64,000 bases of DNA from Faecalibacterium sp. I3-3-33 (GCF_023347295.1 NZ_CP094469.1:1798001-1862000), one strand, 5' to 3'; counted from the stretch's first letter, positions 43,935-53,758 are shown. The notes: generated by a model not told the origin, from the sequence alone. Made by a program: numbers and translations.

Positions 43935-45038
43935 TTACGCCAGCTCCTTTGCGGCCACGTCCAGCGCTACCTCGATGACCTTATCCATATCGTAGTACTT
44001 GTACTCGCCCAGACGGCCGCCGAAGATCACGCCCGGCTCGGCATCGGCCAGCGCCTTGTATTGTGCATACAGGGCGCCGTTCTTCTCGTCGTTGACGGGA
44101 TAGTAGGGCTCGTCACCTTTTTTCCACTCGGCGCTATACTCCCGGCTGATAACGGTCTTGGGCTGGGTGCCGAACTCGAAATGCTTGTGCTCGATGATGC
44201 GGGTATAGGGGGTCTCGGCATCGGTGTAGTTGACCACCGCGTTGCCCTGATAGTTGTCGGTGTCCAGCACCTCGGTCTCAAAGCGGACGCTGCGGTACTG
44301 CAGCGCACCCAGACGGTAGCCAAAGTAGGCATCCACCGGGCCGGTGTAGACCACCTTCTCAGCCAGTGCGTCCAGCGCAGCCTTGTCGGCCAGATAATCC
44401 ACGTTCAGGCGCACCTCGGTATCAGCCAGCATCTTTTCCACCATGGCGGTGTAGCCGCCATTGGGGATGCCCTGATACAGGGCGTTGAAGTAGTTGTCGT
44501 CGTAGGTAAAGCGCACCGGCAGGCGCTTGATGATAAAGGCGGGCAGCTCGGTGCAGGGACGTCCCCACTGCTTGCCGGTGTAGCCCTTGATGAGCTTTTC
44601 GTAGATATCGGTGCCCACAAGGCTGATGGCCTGCTCTTCCAGGTTCTGCGGGTCGGTGATGCCCGCAGCAGCCTTCTGCTCTTCGATCTTGGCCTTGGCT
44701 TCGGCAGGGGTCACAACACCCCACATCTTGTTGAAGGTGTTCATGTTGAAGGGCAGGTTGTAGATCTGACCATGGTAGTTGGCCACCGGGCTGTTGGTGT
44801 AGCGGTTGAACTCTGCAAACCGGTTCACATACTGCCACACGGCCTTGTTGTTGGTGTGGAAGATATGCGCGCCGTAGCGGTGCACATTGATGCCCTCCAC
44901 ATTCTCGGTGTAGATGTTGCCCGCGATATGGTCGCGCTTATCGATGACCAGACACTTTTTGCCTGCCTTTTTGGCCTCGTGGGCAAACACGGCACCGAAC
45001 AGACCGGCACCAACGATGAGATAATCGTACTGTTTCAT
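43935..45038 (-). CDS. glf: UDP-galactopyranose mutase
   Basis: A 367-residue flavoenzyme converting UDP-galactopyranose to UDP-galactofuranose for surface glycans. The FAD-binding GAGLFGAVFAHEA at 11-23 is followed by the mutase core (VGTDIYEKLIKGYTGKQWG). It lies 3 nt after gdpP and before rplI, an unusual place: gdpP and rplI are normally adjacent. Whole gene intact. Confidence 0.95.
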   Translation of the reverse strand: MKQYDYLIVGAGLFGAVFAHEAKKAGKKCLVIDKRDHIAGNIYTENVEGINVHRYGAHIFHTNNKAVWQYVNRFAEFNRYTNSPVANYHGQIYNLPFNMNTFNKMWGVVTPAEAKAKIEEQKAAAGITDPQNLEEQAISLVGTDIYEKLIKGYTGKQWGRPCTELPAFIIKRLPVRFTYDDNYFNALYQGIPNGGYTAMVEKMLADTEVRLNVDYLADKAALDALAEKVVYTGPVDAYFGYRLGALQYRSVRFETEVLDTDNYQGNAVVNYTDAETPYTRIIEHKHFEFGTQPKTVISREYSAEWKKGDEPYYPVNDEKNGALYAQYKALADAEPGVIFGGRLGEYKYYDMDKVIEVALDVAAKELA

Positions 45039-45041
45039 GTT

Positions 45042-47039
45042 TTATTCCCCTTTTGCCGGTCGTGCTTCCGGCGTAGTCTTTTTCTGGGAGAGATAATATT
45101 GGTCGATAGCATCCTGAATGCGGCTACGTGCCGCCTGCGGGGTGATATGCTTTAACTGGGCTGCTGCCATGGTCTGATGACCGCCGCCGCCCAGCGACTC
45201 CATGATCACCTGCACATTCACGGCACCCATGCTGCGGGCAGAGACGTTGACCCCGTTGCCCACCTGCACTGCCACAAAGCTGGCGTCCACGCCCTGAATG
45301 CGCAGCAGGTCGTTGGCGGCCTGCGCAATGGCGACCCGGGCTTCCGGGGCGACCTCGCCGCCAATGGAGATGGCACAGTTTTTGTACATCTGCGCCTTTT
45401 CCACCAGATCGGCCTTGGCATTGTACTCCACCATGGTCACATCGAACAGCCTGCGCACCCGCTCGGTCTCTGCGCCGTAGCGGCGCAGGGCAGCTGCGGC
45501 TTCAAAGGTGCGCACACCGGTGTGCAGGGTAAAGTCCTGCGTATCCAACAGGATACCAGCAAGCAGACCTTCGGCTTCCACGCGGTTGGGCTTGTCGTCC
45601 CGCTCGCCCACATACTGCAACAGCTCGGTGACCAGCTCGCTGGCCGAGGAAGAATAGGGCTCGTGGCAGACCAGCGCCGGGTTCTCAATGTAGCCCACAC
45701 CTTTGCGGTGGTGGTCGATGACAGCAACCTTGCCGCATTTTTCCAGAATGTCCTTGCTTTCCACAAGGCCCACCTGATATGTATCCACCACGATACACAG
45801 GGTACGCTTAGAAATGATGGGCAGGGCGTCCTTGGGATCAATGAAGTCATCCTTCTGCCCCGCCTTGCACAGCGCATCGATCAGGCTGGCAGCCAGCGTG
45901 GCGTCCCGCCGGACGGCGATGACCGCCGGCACATCGCATATTTTGCAAATGCGCAGCACGCCCTCGGCTGCGCCGATAGCATCCAGATCGCTCATGCGGT
46001 GACCCATGATGACCACATGGTCGGCTTCCTTGATCAGCTTGACCAGCTGGTCGGCCACAAGGCGGCTGCGCACCTTGCTGCGCTTTTCCACACCATGGCT
46101 CACGCCTCCGTAGAAGGTAAAGCCATCCAGCGTCATCTCAGCGGCCTGATCGCCGCCGCGTCCCTGCGCCATGTCCAACGCGTGCTCGGCCATATCCTGC
46201 GCTTCCCGCAGGGTGCGTGCACCGCGTCCGATACCAATGGACATCGAAAGGCTCACGCCGGGGTCCAGTGCGCGGATCTTATCCAGCACATCGTAGCCGC
46301 GGTTGGCGAACTGCTCCAGCTGGCGCTCCTCCACCACTGCGATGTAGCGGCCGCCGCTGCCTACCCGGCGCAGAAAGCCGCTGCCGCGCCCGATCATATC
46401 CTCCAGAATGCGGTTGACGCCCTCCAGCAGGCGGGCGCGCTCGCTGTCCATCAGATCCCCGAACACATCATCGTAACCGTCCAGCTGAAAGGCAAGATAC
46501 CCCGGACGGCTGGCCTTATACTCTGCCTCAATGCGGCGCAGCTCGGTCTCCTCGTTCAGCACCAGCAGGGTCATGCTTTCGGCTTCGCCGGGCACGGTGG
46601 AGCTGTGCACGCTCCAGTAGCCGTCGGCAAGGGTCAGCAGCTGCCCCTCACGCTTGCGGCACAGCTGCAGATCCAGCCCGGGCAGCAGCTTCTGCACCCG
46701 GCTGGCCAGCACATCCTGCCCGCCCAGCAGACGGGTGCGGAACTGGCTGTTGTACCACAGCACCGTCTCGCCGGAAAGCAGCGCCGCAGGCTGGGAAAGG
46801 GGCTCCAGACTGAACTGCACCTTGGATTTTTCAAACGTGGTGCCGCTTGTCCAGCGCACCACCCAGCTGCGCAGCTTGCAGCGGAACAAGGCTGCCCCTA
46901 TGCCCCACAGCACCACCAGCACGGCCAGCAGCGGCCATGCCGTAGGGCGCTGCACCAGCAGCACCAGCAGCAAGAGGCCGCACAGCACCGCCAGACTGGC
47001 CGTGAGCATTTCCAGTGTCCATCTTGGTTTACGTTTCAT
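45042..47039 (-). CDS. gdpP: Cyclic-di-AMP phosphodiesterase GdpP
   Basis: A 665-residue membrane enzyme. Two membrane helices at 11-29 and 34-51, a PAS-like sensor, a degenerate GGDEF domain (IGIGRGARTLREAQ), and a DHH/DHHA1 phosphoesterase with DLDAIGAA, VIDHHRKG and GGGGHQTMAA. It hydrolyses c-di-AMP to pApA and so tunes potassium and wall homeostasis; TrkA-TrkH in this window are typical c-di-AMP-linked targets. Start after GAGGAGG. Downstream of rnj (48-nt gap) and coupled to glf. Confidence 0.94.
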   Translation of the reverse strand: MKRKPRWTLEMLTASLAVLCGLLLLVLLVQRPTAWPLLAVLVVLWGIGAALFRCKLRSWVVRWTSGTTFEKSKVQFSLEPLSQPAALLSGETVLWYNSQFRTRLLGGQDVLASRVQKLLPGLDLQLCRKREGQLLTLADGYWSVHSSTVPGEAESMTLLVLNEETELRRIEAEYKASRPGYLAFQLDGYDDVFGDLMDSERARLLEGVNRILEDMIGRGSGFLRRVGSGGRYIAVVEERQLEQFANRGYDVLDKIRALDPGVSLSMSIGIGRGARTLREAQDMAEHALDMAQGRGGDQAAEMTLDGFTFYGGVSHGVEKRSKVRSRLVADQLVKLIKEADHVVIMGHRMSDLDAIGAAEGVLRICKICDVPAVIAVRRDATLAASLIDALCKAGQKDDFIDPKDALPIISKRTLCIVVDTYQVGLVESKDILEKCGKVAVIDHHRKGVGYIENPALVCHEPYSSSASELVTELLQYVGERDDKPNRVEAEGLLAGILLDTQDFTLHTGVRTFEAAAALRRYGAETERVRRLFDVTMVEYNAKADLVEKAQMYKNCAISIGGEVAPEARVAIAQAANDLLRIQGVDASFVAVQVGNGVNVSARSMGAVNVQVIMESLGGGGHQTMAAAQLKHITPQAARSRIQDAIDQYYLSQKKTTPEARPAKGE

Positions 47040-47087
47040 TGGTTTTTTGCCTCCTCAGACGCTGCACCGCTTTGCGGTGCGCCCGGA

Positions 47088-48917
47088 TCAGACCTCCATC
47101 AGGATCGGCAGGATCATCGGGCTGCGCTTGGTGCGCCGGTAGATATAGCTGCTCAGTGCCTCACGCACACGGGTCTTTACGCTGTTCCAATCCCGGACGT
47201 GCTCATCCACACAGCGCTCCAGTGCATTTTCCACAATGCTCTGGGCACCGTCCATCAGGCTCTCGTTCTCGCGCACATACACAAAGCCCCGGCTTACCAG
47301 ATCCGGTCCGGCAAGCACCTTGCCGGTCTTGCTGTCCACAGTAGCCACGATGATGACAAGGCCATCCTCGGAGAGGTGCTTGCGGTCCCGCAGCACCACG
47401 TTGCCCACATCGCCCACGCCAAGGCCGTCCACCATGACGGCACCGGCGGTCACCGGCTCGCCCAGCTTCATCTCGTCCTGCGAGAGGATGACGTTGGAGC
47501 CGTTTTCCGCAATGAGGATATTGCTGGTGGGGATGCCCAGACTTGCAGCGGTGAGGGCGTGCTTTTTCAGCTGCTTATACTCGCCGTGCACGGGCAGGAA
47601 GTACTTGGGTTTGGTCAGGGTGAGCATCAGCTTCTGCTCCTCCTGACAGGCGTGACCGGAAACGTGCACATCATACATGCTCTCGTAGATGACCTCTGCG
47701 CCCAGCAGCAGCAGACCGTTGACGATTTTGGTCACGCTCTTTTCGTTGCCGGGGATGGGGTTGGCGGAGATGATGATGAAGTCACCGGGGCCTACCCGCA
47801 CCTGACGGTGGCTGCAGGAGGCCATGCGGCTCAGCGCGCTCAGGGGCTCGCCCTGACTGCCGGTGGTCACCAGCACCACCTGCTCCGGCGGGTACTGGTT
47901 CAGCTCGTCCACGCTGATCAGAGTGCCCTCCGGGATGTGCATATAGCCCAGCTCCTGCGCCATGGCGGTGTTGTTGACCATGCTGCGGCCACTGAAGGCC
48001 ACCTTGCGGCCATCCTCCACGGCCAGATCAATGATCTGCTGCACACGGTAGATGTTGGACGCAAAGGTTGCAATGATAATGCGCTTATTGCGGGCGCGGG
48101 CAAACAGGCTGCGCACACCGGCGGCCACCTTCTGCTCGGTAGCGGTAAAGCCCGGGCGCTCCGCGTTGGTGGAGTCGCTCAGCAAGGCCAGCACACCGCG
48201 CTGCCCGTACTCGGACAGGGTGGACAGGTCGGTCACGCCGCAGGCCAGCGGGGTGTAATCAATTTTAAAGTCGCCGGTCTGGATGATGGTACCAGCGGGG
48301 CTGTCGATGGCAAAGGCCACGGCATCCGGGATAGAGTGGTTCACATGGATAGGTTCCACGGTAAAGCAGCCCAGCTTGATCTTCTGCCGGGGCACGATCT
48401 CCACAAACTTGGTCTTGCCGGCAAGGCCGAACTCCTCCAGCTTATTCTTGATCAGGCCGCAGGTCAGGCGGGTGCCGTACACCGGCAGGCTGATCTTTTG
48501 CAGCAGATAGGGAATGCTGCCAATGTGATCCTCGTGACCGTGGGTGATGAGCAGGCCCTTGATCTTGTCCTTGTTCTGCACCACAAAGGTGAAGTCCGGG
48601 ATGACCATGTCCACGCCGAACATCTCGCTGTCCGGGAACACCAAGCCGCAGTCCACGATAATCATGTCGCCGTTGCACTCGTAGACGGTCATGTTCTTGC
48701 CGACCTCGCCCAGACCGCCCAGCGGGTAGATATGGATGGGGGTCGCCGCCTCCTTGGGCTGCTGCGCACGGCGCGGGCGGCGGTTATAGTAGGGACGGCG
48801 GGTAGTGGGACGGGTACGCTTTTCCCCTGCGGGAGCAGTGCCGTTTGCGGCGGCTGCCTTGGGCGCTGCCGGGGCTTTTGCGCGGGGTGCGGGGTTATTT
48901 TCTTTTGTTTGAGCCAT
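47088..48917 (-). CDS. rnj: Ribonuclease J
   Basis: A 609-residue metallo-beta-lactamase ribonuclease with 5'-exo and endo activity. HGHEDH at 126-131 binds two zinc ions, and the beta-CASP motifs and C-terminal domain follow. The first 58 residues are a basic Ala/Pro/Arg-rich extension, longer than in Bacillus RNase J1. GGAGG lies 6 nt before ATG 48,917. The message has an untranslated leader of about 265 nt from the promoter at 49,190-49,218, room for feedback control. Confidence 0.95.
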   Translation of the reverse strand: MAQTKENNPAPRAKAPAAPKAAAANGTAPAGEKRTRPTTRRPYYNRRPRRAQQPKEAATPIHIYPLGGLGEVGKNMTVYECNGDMIIVDCGLVFPDSEMFGVDMVIPDFTFVVQNKDKIKGLLITHGHEDHIGSIPYLLQKISLPVYGTRLTCGLIKNKLEEFGLAGKTKFVEIVPRQKIKLGCFTVEPIHVNHSIPDAVAFAIDSPAGTIIQTGDFKIDYTPLACGVTDLSTLSEYGQRGVLALLSDSTNAERPGFTATEQKVAAGVRSLFARARNKRIIIATFASNIYRVQQIIDLAVEDGRKVAFSGRSMVNNTAMAQELGYMHIPEGTLISVDELNQYPPEQVVLVTTGSQGEPLSALSRMASCSHRQVRVGPGDFIIISANPIPGNEKSVTKIVNGLLLLGAEVIYESMYDVHVSGHACQEEQKLMLTLTKPKYFLPVHGEYKQLKKHALTAASLGIPTSNILIAENGSNVILSQDEMKLGEPVTAGAVMVDGLGVGDVGNVVLRDRKHLSEDGLVIIVATVDSKTGKVLAGPDLVSRGFVYVRENESLMDGAQSIVENALERCVDEHVRDWNSVKTRVREALSSYIYRRTKRSPMILPILMEV

Positions 48918-49189
48918 TCTTTACCTCCAGATTCAATTGCAAACCAGACCGCGCCCCGCCGGGGAGAGCAGCCGCATCTTGCACAGGGGAAGCACCTGAA
49001 ACTGCATCGGCTTCCGGTTGATGCATCGTATAGAATTTATCGTTCAGCGTGCTTTTTGCAGCAGCGCTGTTGGTTCCGCAAGAGATTCTTGGCCAGGTAA
49101 GTCCATCTGTTCGATGCGACCATGGCGTTTCTGCCGGAACAGCCGGGCGCACGCCTTTGGTGCACCCCTATACGCATTTTGTTACGCTA

Positions 49190-49218
49190 AGTATAGTATC
49201 TCGCACCGGTTTTGTCAA
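49190..49218 (-). promoter_or_regulatory. Promoter of rnj
   Basis: Minus-strand consensus TTGACA (49,218-49,213), 17-nt spacer, TATACT (49,195-49,190). Confidence 0.88.
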
Positions 49219-49260
49219 TTCCAAGGTTTGGCAAAACCGGGCCGGCGTATACATTGGCTC

Positions 49261-49290
49261 TTGACATCCCAGGCAAAATAGCGCTAAATA
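49261..49290 (+). promoter_or_regulatory. Promoter of rnhA
   Basis: TTGACA (49,261-49,266), 18-nt spacer, TAAATA (49,285-49,290); weaker -10 than the divergent rnj promoter. Confidence 0.55.
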
Positions 49291-49319
49291 AAGGTATTCT
49301 ATTCTATAAGGAGAACCCC

Positions 49320-49784
49320 ATGAAACAGGTAGAGGTGTACACAGATGGCGCTTGCAGCGGCAATCCCGGCCCGGGCGGCTGGGGTGCGGTGCTGCGCTAC
49401 CGCTTTGACGGCAAGGTGTACGAAAAGGAACTGAGCGGCGGCGACGCCAGCACCACCAACAACCGCATGGAGCTGACAGCCTTTATCGAGGCGCTGCGCC
49501 AGCTCAAGGAGCCCTGCGCGGTGCGGCTGTGCTCTGACAGCCAGTATGTGATCAACGGGCTGGAAAAGGGCTGGGCCAAGGGCTGGAAGCGCCGGGGCTG
49601 GAAAAAAGCCGACGGCTCCCCTGCCCTGAACCCGGACTTATGGGCACAGGCGTTGGAGCAGGAGGCACGGCACAAGATCACCTACGTCTGGGTAAAGGGC
49701 CATGCAGGCCACCCGGAAAACGAACGCTGCGACCAGCTGGCCGTAGCACAAAGCAAAGCACATGGCGGGAGGCAAGGAACATGA
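49320..49784 (+). CDS. rnhA: Ribonuclease HI
   Basis: A 154-residue endonuclease that cuts RNA in RNA-DNA hybrids (R-loops, primers). Catalytic residues are in [16 protein letters not shown] (D9), NNRMELTA (E of the second motif), [10 protein letters not shown] and ENERCDQLA. Start ATG 49,320 after AAGGAG. Its stop overlaps the next start as ATGA. Confidence 0.96.
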   Translation: MKQVEVYTDGACSGNPGPGGWGAVLRYRFDGKVYEKELSGGDASTTNNRMELTAFIEALRQLKEPCAVRLCSDSQYVINGLEKGWAKGWKRRGWKKADGSPALNPDLWAQALEQEARHKITYVWVKGHAGHPENERCDQLAVAQSKAHGGRQGT

Positions 49785-50323
49785 GCGACGCATTTTTGCC
49801 CGGCAACGGGTTCGACACCTATGAAACACAGGACAAGGTGCTTGTCAGCATGGACGGCACCGTAGATTGCGGCGTTGTGGTACGCATTTTGCAGCAGCAG
49901 GGCTTTGGTGTAGTCGGGGCTGTGGTGCAGCTGGATGCTGAACAGAACGCATGGGCAGCAGCCGCACGGCAGGCTGCTGAGGCTCTTGGCATCGAGTGCA
50001 TCGTGCTCAAGGCGGAGGCACTGGCAGACCAGCCCGCCGCGGTACTGGGCAGCGGCAACGACGCCCGGTTTGCCGCCCTGCTGACCGCTGCCGACAAGCT
50101 GGGCATCCAGTACATTGCCACCGGGCACCACGCCCGGGTGGAGTTGGGCAGCGACGGCGTGCACGCGGTCTGCCCCGCTGTGGACACCGCACTGGACGAG
50201 AGCGCCGCGCTGGCGGCGCTGCCGCAGGACACCCTTGCCCGGTTGCTGCTGCCCTTGGGCGAGTTTACCGCCGCCGACGTGCAGGAGATGGCACAGGATT
50301 TTAAAGTGAACGGAACGGTCTGA
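49781..50323 (+). CDS. Degenerate MnmA-like protein
   Basis: A 180-residue protein related to the N-terminal half of the tRNA 2-thiouridylase Mnm[18 protein letters not shown] and [20 protein letters not shown] match MnmA blocks. The PP-loop SGGVDS is replaced by SMDGTVDCG (23-31), the catalytic cysteine motif before the IKF-type segment is replaced by SGNDARF, and the central and C-terminal domains are absent. It cannot work as a normal thiolase; an altered binding function or decay are both possible. Translationally coupled to rnhA by ATGA; terminator follows. Confidence 0.75.
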   Translation: MSDAFLPGNGFDTYETQDKVLVSMDGTVDCGVVVRILQQQGFGVVGAVVQLDAEQNAWAAAARQAAEALGIECIVLKAEALADQPAAVLGSGNDARFAALLTAADKLGIQYIATGHHARVELGSDGVHAVCPAVDTALDESAALAALPQDTLARLLLPLGEFTAADVQEMAQDFKVNGTV

Positions 50324-50344
50324 GCCAACCGCTTTCTACACAAA

Positions 50345-50386
50345 AAGAAGCGCCGCATCTGTACGATGCAGCGCTTCTTTTTTGCA
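50345..50386. terminator. Bidirectional terminator, MnmA-like / mgsA
   Basis: AAGAAGCGCCGCAT-CTGTAC-GATGCAGCGCTTCTT between convergent genes, T-run on the plus strand. Confidence 0.88.
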
Positions 50387-50390
50387 CATC

Positions 50391-50795
50391 TTAGTTTTGC
50401 GGGTGCACGATATCGCGCCAGTCCAGATCTCCGCGCTCAAGGCCATGGATCAGCACCTCGGCGGTGGCGATGTTGGTGGCCATGGGGATGTTGTGCACAT
50501 CGCACAGGCGCAGCAAGGTCATCTCATTCGGCTCGCTGGGCTTTGCATTGATGGGGTCGCGGAAAAACAGCAGCAGGTCGATCTCGTTGCAGGCAATGCG
50601 GGACGCGATCTGCTGGTCGCCGCCCTGCACCCCGGCCAAAAAGCGCTGTACCTGCAGGCCGGTGGCCTCGGAAATCATTTTGCCGGTCGTGCCGGTCGCC
50701 ACCAATTTATGCTGGCTCAGAATACGGCAGTACGCCGTGCAGAACTGAACCATCAGCTCCTTTTTGGAGTCATGCGCGATCAGGGCAATCGTCAT
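50391..50795 (-). CDS. mgsA: Methylglyoxal synthase
   Basis: A 134-residue enzyme that converts dihydroxyacetone phosphate to methylglyoxal, a phosphate-releasing bypass of lower glycolysis. The family opening LIAHDSKK and the catalytic-region blocks TGTTG and [10 protein letters not shown] are present, as are [12 protein letters not shown] and the C-terminal HPQ. ATG 50,795 follows GAGGAGAG. It lies 157 nt after mrdA. Confidence 0.95.
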   Translation of the reverse strand: MTIALIAHDSKKELMVQFCTAYCRILSQHKLVATGTTGKMISEATGLQVQRFLAGVQGGDQQIASRIACNEIDLLLFFRDPINAKPSEPNEMTLLRLCDVHNIPMATNIATAEVLIHGLERGDLDWRDIVHPQN

Positions 50796-50952
50796 CTCTA
50801 GATCTCTCCTCTATTGAAACATTTGTATATAAAACGCTTGAGAATTTTCCTTTGTTATACATGATATCACAAACACAACTCATTTACAACAGGTTTTTGG
50901 ACACAATATTCAAATTTTCGTTCAAGTTCAGCACTTTGCACGCAGCTGCGCT

Positions 50953-53190
50953 TTACTGCGCAAGCATTGCATCGTTGTTTTCTTCCTCAGTCACCCCTGC
51001 GGGGGCAGTCGTCTGCTGCGGCTCCGCGGCTGTGGCATCGGTCTGTGCATCATTCGCAGCATCCGGGGCGGTCTGGGCAGCGGTATCCGATGCTGCGGCA
51101 TCCTCCTGCGCCACGGTGCGCGGGTCCACATAGGGGTCAACCTTCAGCGTGCCGTCCTTCATGGCAAAGTAGGCGTTGGCGATATCCACCACCAGATCGC
51201 CGGTACGGGCGCCGTAGCCGCCGTACTCTACCGTGATGCCGATGGCGATCTCCGGGTCGTCTGCCGGGAGGTAGGCGATCATCATAGCGTTCAGGTAGTG
51301 CTTGCCCGAAGCGTAGGTCTCGCTGCGCTGGGGGGTGCCGGTCTTGCAGGCGATGGCAATGGGGTAGCCGGAGATCTTACCGCTGATGGTGCTGGGCACC
51401 AGTGTCATGCCCTGCCGCACAAGATCAAAGGTGTTGCCGTTGCCCTCGATGATATCCATCACCTCCGGCTGGGTCTCGCTGAGCACCTCGCCGGTGTTGG
51501 TATCCAGAATCGCCTTGACAAAGTGGGTGCGATAGCGCACGCCGTTATTGGCCAGCGTGGCGGCGTAGGTAGCCAGCTGGATGGGGCTTACCACCGTGTT
51601 GCCCTGCCCGATAGCGGCCTGAATATCCAGCGATGAGGTGTAGTTTTTATCCGTCTTTTTGGTCAGACGTCCCACGGCCTCGTTCACCTCCACGCCGGTG
51701 CGCTGGCCAAGACCCAGCTTGTAGGCGTAGGCATCGTAGACGTCACTGGTCAGGCGGCGTCCCACATCGTAGAAGAAGATGTTGCAGCTCCACTTGATGG
51801 CGGTGACCACATCAATGTTGCCGCTGTGGCCGTGGCGGGTGCAGCGGGGGTGGTAATCCTTATAATAGGTGTACACGCCGGTGCAGTTGACGGTGGAGTA
51901 CTGGTTGATCAGGCCGCTGTCCAGCGCCGCTACCGCCACCGCCGGTTTAAAGGTGGAGCCGGGGGTATACAAGCCCTGCAGCGCCCGGTTGAACAGGGGC
52001 AGACTGGGGTCGGCGCTGTACTCGGAATAGTTGGTAGCATACAGGTTCTGGTCAAAGCTGGGGTAGTTGGAGGCCGCCAGCACGCTGCCGTCCTTCACAT
52101 CCAGCACCACCGCAGCACCGGCGGCGGCCTTCATATCGCCGGTGTTGTACACCCGGTTGATCATATCAATGTTGTTGGCAAAAGCCTTGTCCACCGCACG
52201 CTGAAAGTCGCTGTTGATGGTCAGCTGCACGGTATGTCCCGGCTCCGGCACGGTGGTGATCTTGGTATCCACGATCACACCGTCCGAATTGCGGGTGATG
52301 GTCTCCACGCCGTCCTTGCCGCGCAGTTCGTCCTCGTACACGGACTCCAGGCCGGAGATGCCGATCACATCGTTCATGTTATAGCCTTTTTCCTTGAGCG
52401 GATAGGTCACCTGACCGTTTTCGTCGGTCACCTTCCACTTTTCGGCGGTGATCTTGCCCACGCGCCCCAACACAGCGGGGAGGATATCCCCCTGCTCATA
52501 GCTGCGGGTGCTGGTCTCCACGATCTCCACGCCCGGCAAAGTGAGGGAATGCTCCTTGATGGTAGCCACCGTCACCTGACTGACATTTTCCGCCATGATG
52601 AAGTTGTTCACGTTGGAAAAGGCCTGTCGGTCCATCTCGTAATGGATGCCCGCCAGCACCCGCTGCCACGGCAGAGAAAAACTTTCCAGCTGGTTTTTCT
52701 CCACCAGCATCTCCATCACATCGTTGGCGGTGGCGTACTGCTGCAAGCCCAGCGTCTCCTTCATGTCTGCCAGCGTTTTCTGGTCGCTGGTGCTGTCGGC
52801 GCTGTCCGTAAAGGTATAGTTCCCGGCGGCATCCGGCTCGCTGATGAGCAGGGTATCCAGCCATTTTTCATCGTTCTGGCGCAAAAGCTCCACGATCTGC
52901 TGCAGCATGGTGTCCAGATTCTGATCCCCCATCTGCAGCTTGTTCAGCACCACATTATAGCCGGTGCTGGTGGTGGCGATGCGCTTGCCGGTGCTGTCCA
53001 CGATATTGCCGCGCGCGGCGGTGACCGTGAACTTATAATCCGTGGTGTTGGTGGCTTTTGCCTTGAAGCTGTCCCCATTGACCAGCTGCAAAAAGATCAG
53101 CCGGAAGGTATACAACCCCATGATGATGCAGGCCACTGCGATGAGCAGCAGCATCCGCCGCACCACGACCTTGCGTTCATTTTCGTTCAT
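50953..53190 (-). CDS. mrdA: Penicillin-binding protein 2 (elongation transpeptidase)
   Basis: A 745-residue class B PBP. One N-terminal membrane anchor (about 10-32), the PBP dimerisation domain, then the transpeptidase with STFK (Ser412), SCN and KTG (616-618). An Ala/Thr/Gln-rich disordered tail of about 55 residues is encoded at the C-terminus. With mreC and mreD just upstream (19-nt gap) it belongs to the rod-complex operon and links side-wall peptidoglycan. Confidence 0.93.
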   Translation of the reverse strand: MNENERKVVVRRMLLLIAVACIIMGLYTFRLIFLQLVNGDSFKAKATNTTDYKFTVTAARGNIVDSTGKRIATTSTGYNVVLNKLQMGDQNLDTMLQQIVELLRQNDEKWLDTLLISEPDAAGNYTFTDSADSTSDQKTLADMKETLGLQQYATANDVMEMLVEKNQLESFSLPWQRVLAGIHYEMDRQAFSNVNNFIMAENVSQVTVATIKEHSLTLPGVEIVETSTRSYEQGDILPAVLGRVGKITAEKWKVTDENGQVTYPLKEKGYNMNDVIGISGLESVYEDELRGKDGVETITRNSDGVIVDTKITTVPEPGHTVQLTINSDFQRAVDKAFANNIDMINRVYNTGDMKAAAGAAVVLDVKDGSVLAASNYPSFDQNLYATNYSEYSADPSLPLFNRALQGLYTPGSTFKPAVAVAALDSGLINQYSTVNCTGVYTYYKDYHPRCTRHGHSGNIDVVTAIKWSCNIFFYDVGRRLTSDVYDAYAYKLGLGQRTGVEVNEAVGRLTKKTDKNYTSSLDIQAAIGQGNTVVSPIQLATYAATLANNGVRYRTHFVKAILDTNTGEVLSETQPEVMDIIEGNGNTFDLVRQGMTLVPSTISGKISGYPIAIACKTGTPQRSETYASGKHYLNAMMIAYLPADDPEIAIGITVEYGGYGARTGDLVVDIANAYFAMKDGTLKVDPYVDPRTVAQEDAAASDTAAQTAPDAANDAQTDATAAEPQQTTAPAGVTEEENNDAMLAQ

Positions 53191-53209
53191 CTGGTTCTCC
53201 TTTTACGGG

Positions 53210-53743
53210 TCAGGCCACACCGTTGTCGATCCCAAACCCGTCATGGATGCGCTGCACCAGCCAGAAAGCCAGCAGCGCCGCCGGGATGGTCAGCACCGCA
53301 CTGGGCAGTACAAAGGCAACATACCGCAGCGCAGCGCCGGTATAACCCGGCATATAGTAGAAAAACAGCCAGTCCAGCGAGAGCACCAGCAGCGCCGTCA
53401 TAGCGCTTACGGCGGCAAAGTTGCCGGGGTTCACCTGCAAATACAGCTGCACCAGCACCGATACCCCAAAGCAGAGCAGCAGCAGTTCCAGCGCCAGCAT
53501 ACCCACCGTGCGCCCGGCGGCGTAGTCCCACAAAAGGCCGCCTACCGTGCCCAGCAGTGCTCCGGCAAACTCTCCTTCAAATACTGCCACCGCCAGACAC
53601 AGCGGCAACACCAGCAGTGGCTTTGCCTCCCCCAGCTGGAACAGCCCGGGCGTGGTCTGCAAAGCGGCGCACACAAACAGCGCCAGCACATAGCAGCCCC
53701 ACTTCAGCAGCTGGCTGCGGCTGCGCTTGCGGCGAGATTCCAT
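53210..53743 (-). CDS. mreD: Rod-shape protein MreD
   Basis: A 177-residue membrane protein with five to six hydrophobic segments and the usual MreD length; no other motif. Identified mainly by its position between mreC (15-nt gap) and mrdA. Part of the elongasome at the inner membrane. Confidence 0.85.
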   Translation of the reverse strand: MESRRKRSRSQLLKWGCYVLALFVCAALQTTPGLFQLGEAKPLLVLPLCLAVAVFEGEFAGALLGTVGGLLWDYAAGRTVGMLALELLLLCFGVSVLVQLYLQVNPGNFAAVSAMTALLVLSLDWLFFYYMPGYTGAALRYVAFVLPSAVLTIPAALLAFWLVQRIHDGFGIDNGVA

Positions 53744-53758
53744 AGCAGTGTGCCCTCC

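Larger units (their letters stand above)
48918..49319. other. Divergent control region rnj / rnhA
   Basis: 402 bp without a supported gene. It holds the rnj leader (48,918-49,183), the rnj promoter (49,190-49,218) and the rnhA promoter (49,261-49,290). A 42-residue frame (MHQPEADAV...) on the minus strand crosses the leader into rnj but has no ribosome site. Confidence 0.6.

Noticed and set aside
48895..49025. Possible upstream peptide in the rnj leader
   Set aside because: No Shine-Dalgarno sequence and no recognisable pattern; it overlaps the rnj start in another frame.
45177..49100. 1307-residue open frame on the plus strand opposite gdpP and rnj
   Set aside because: It is the mirror of two well-supported minus-strand genes. 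In this GC-rich genome TTA, CTA and TCA codons are rare, so the opposite strand has few stops. No ribosome site or domain is seen.
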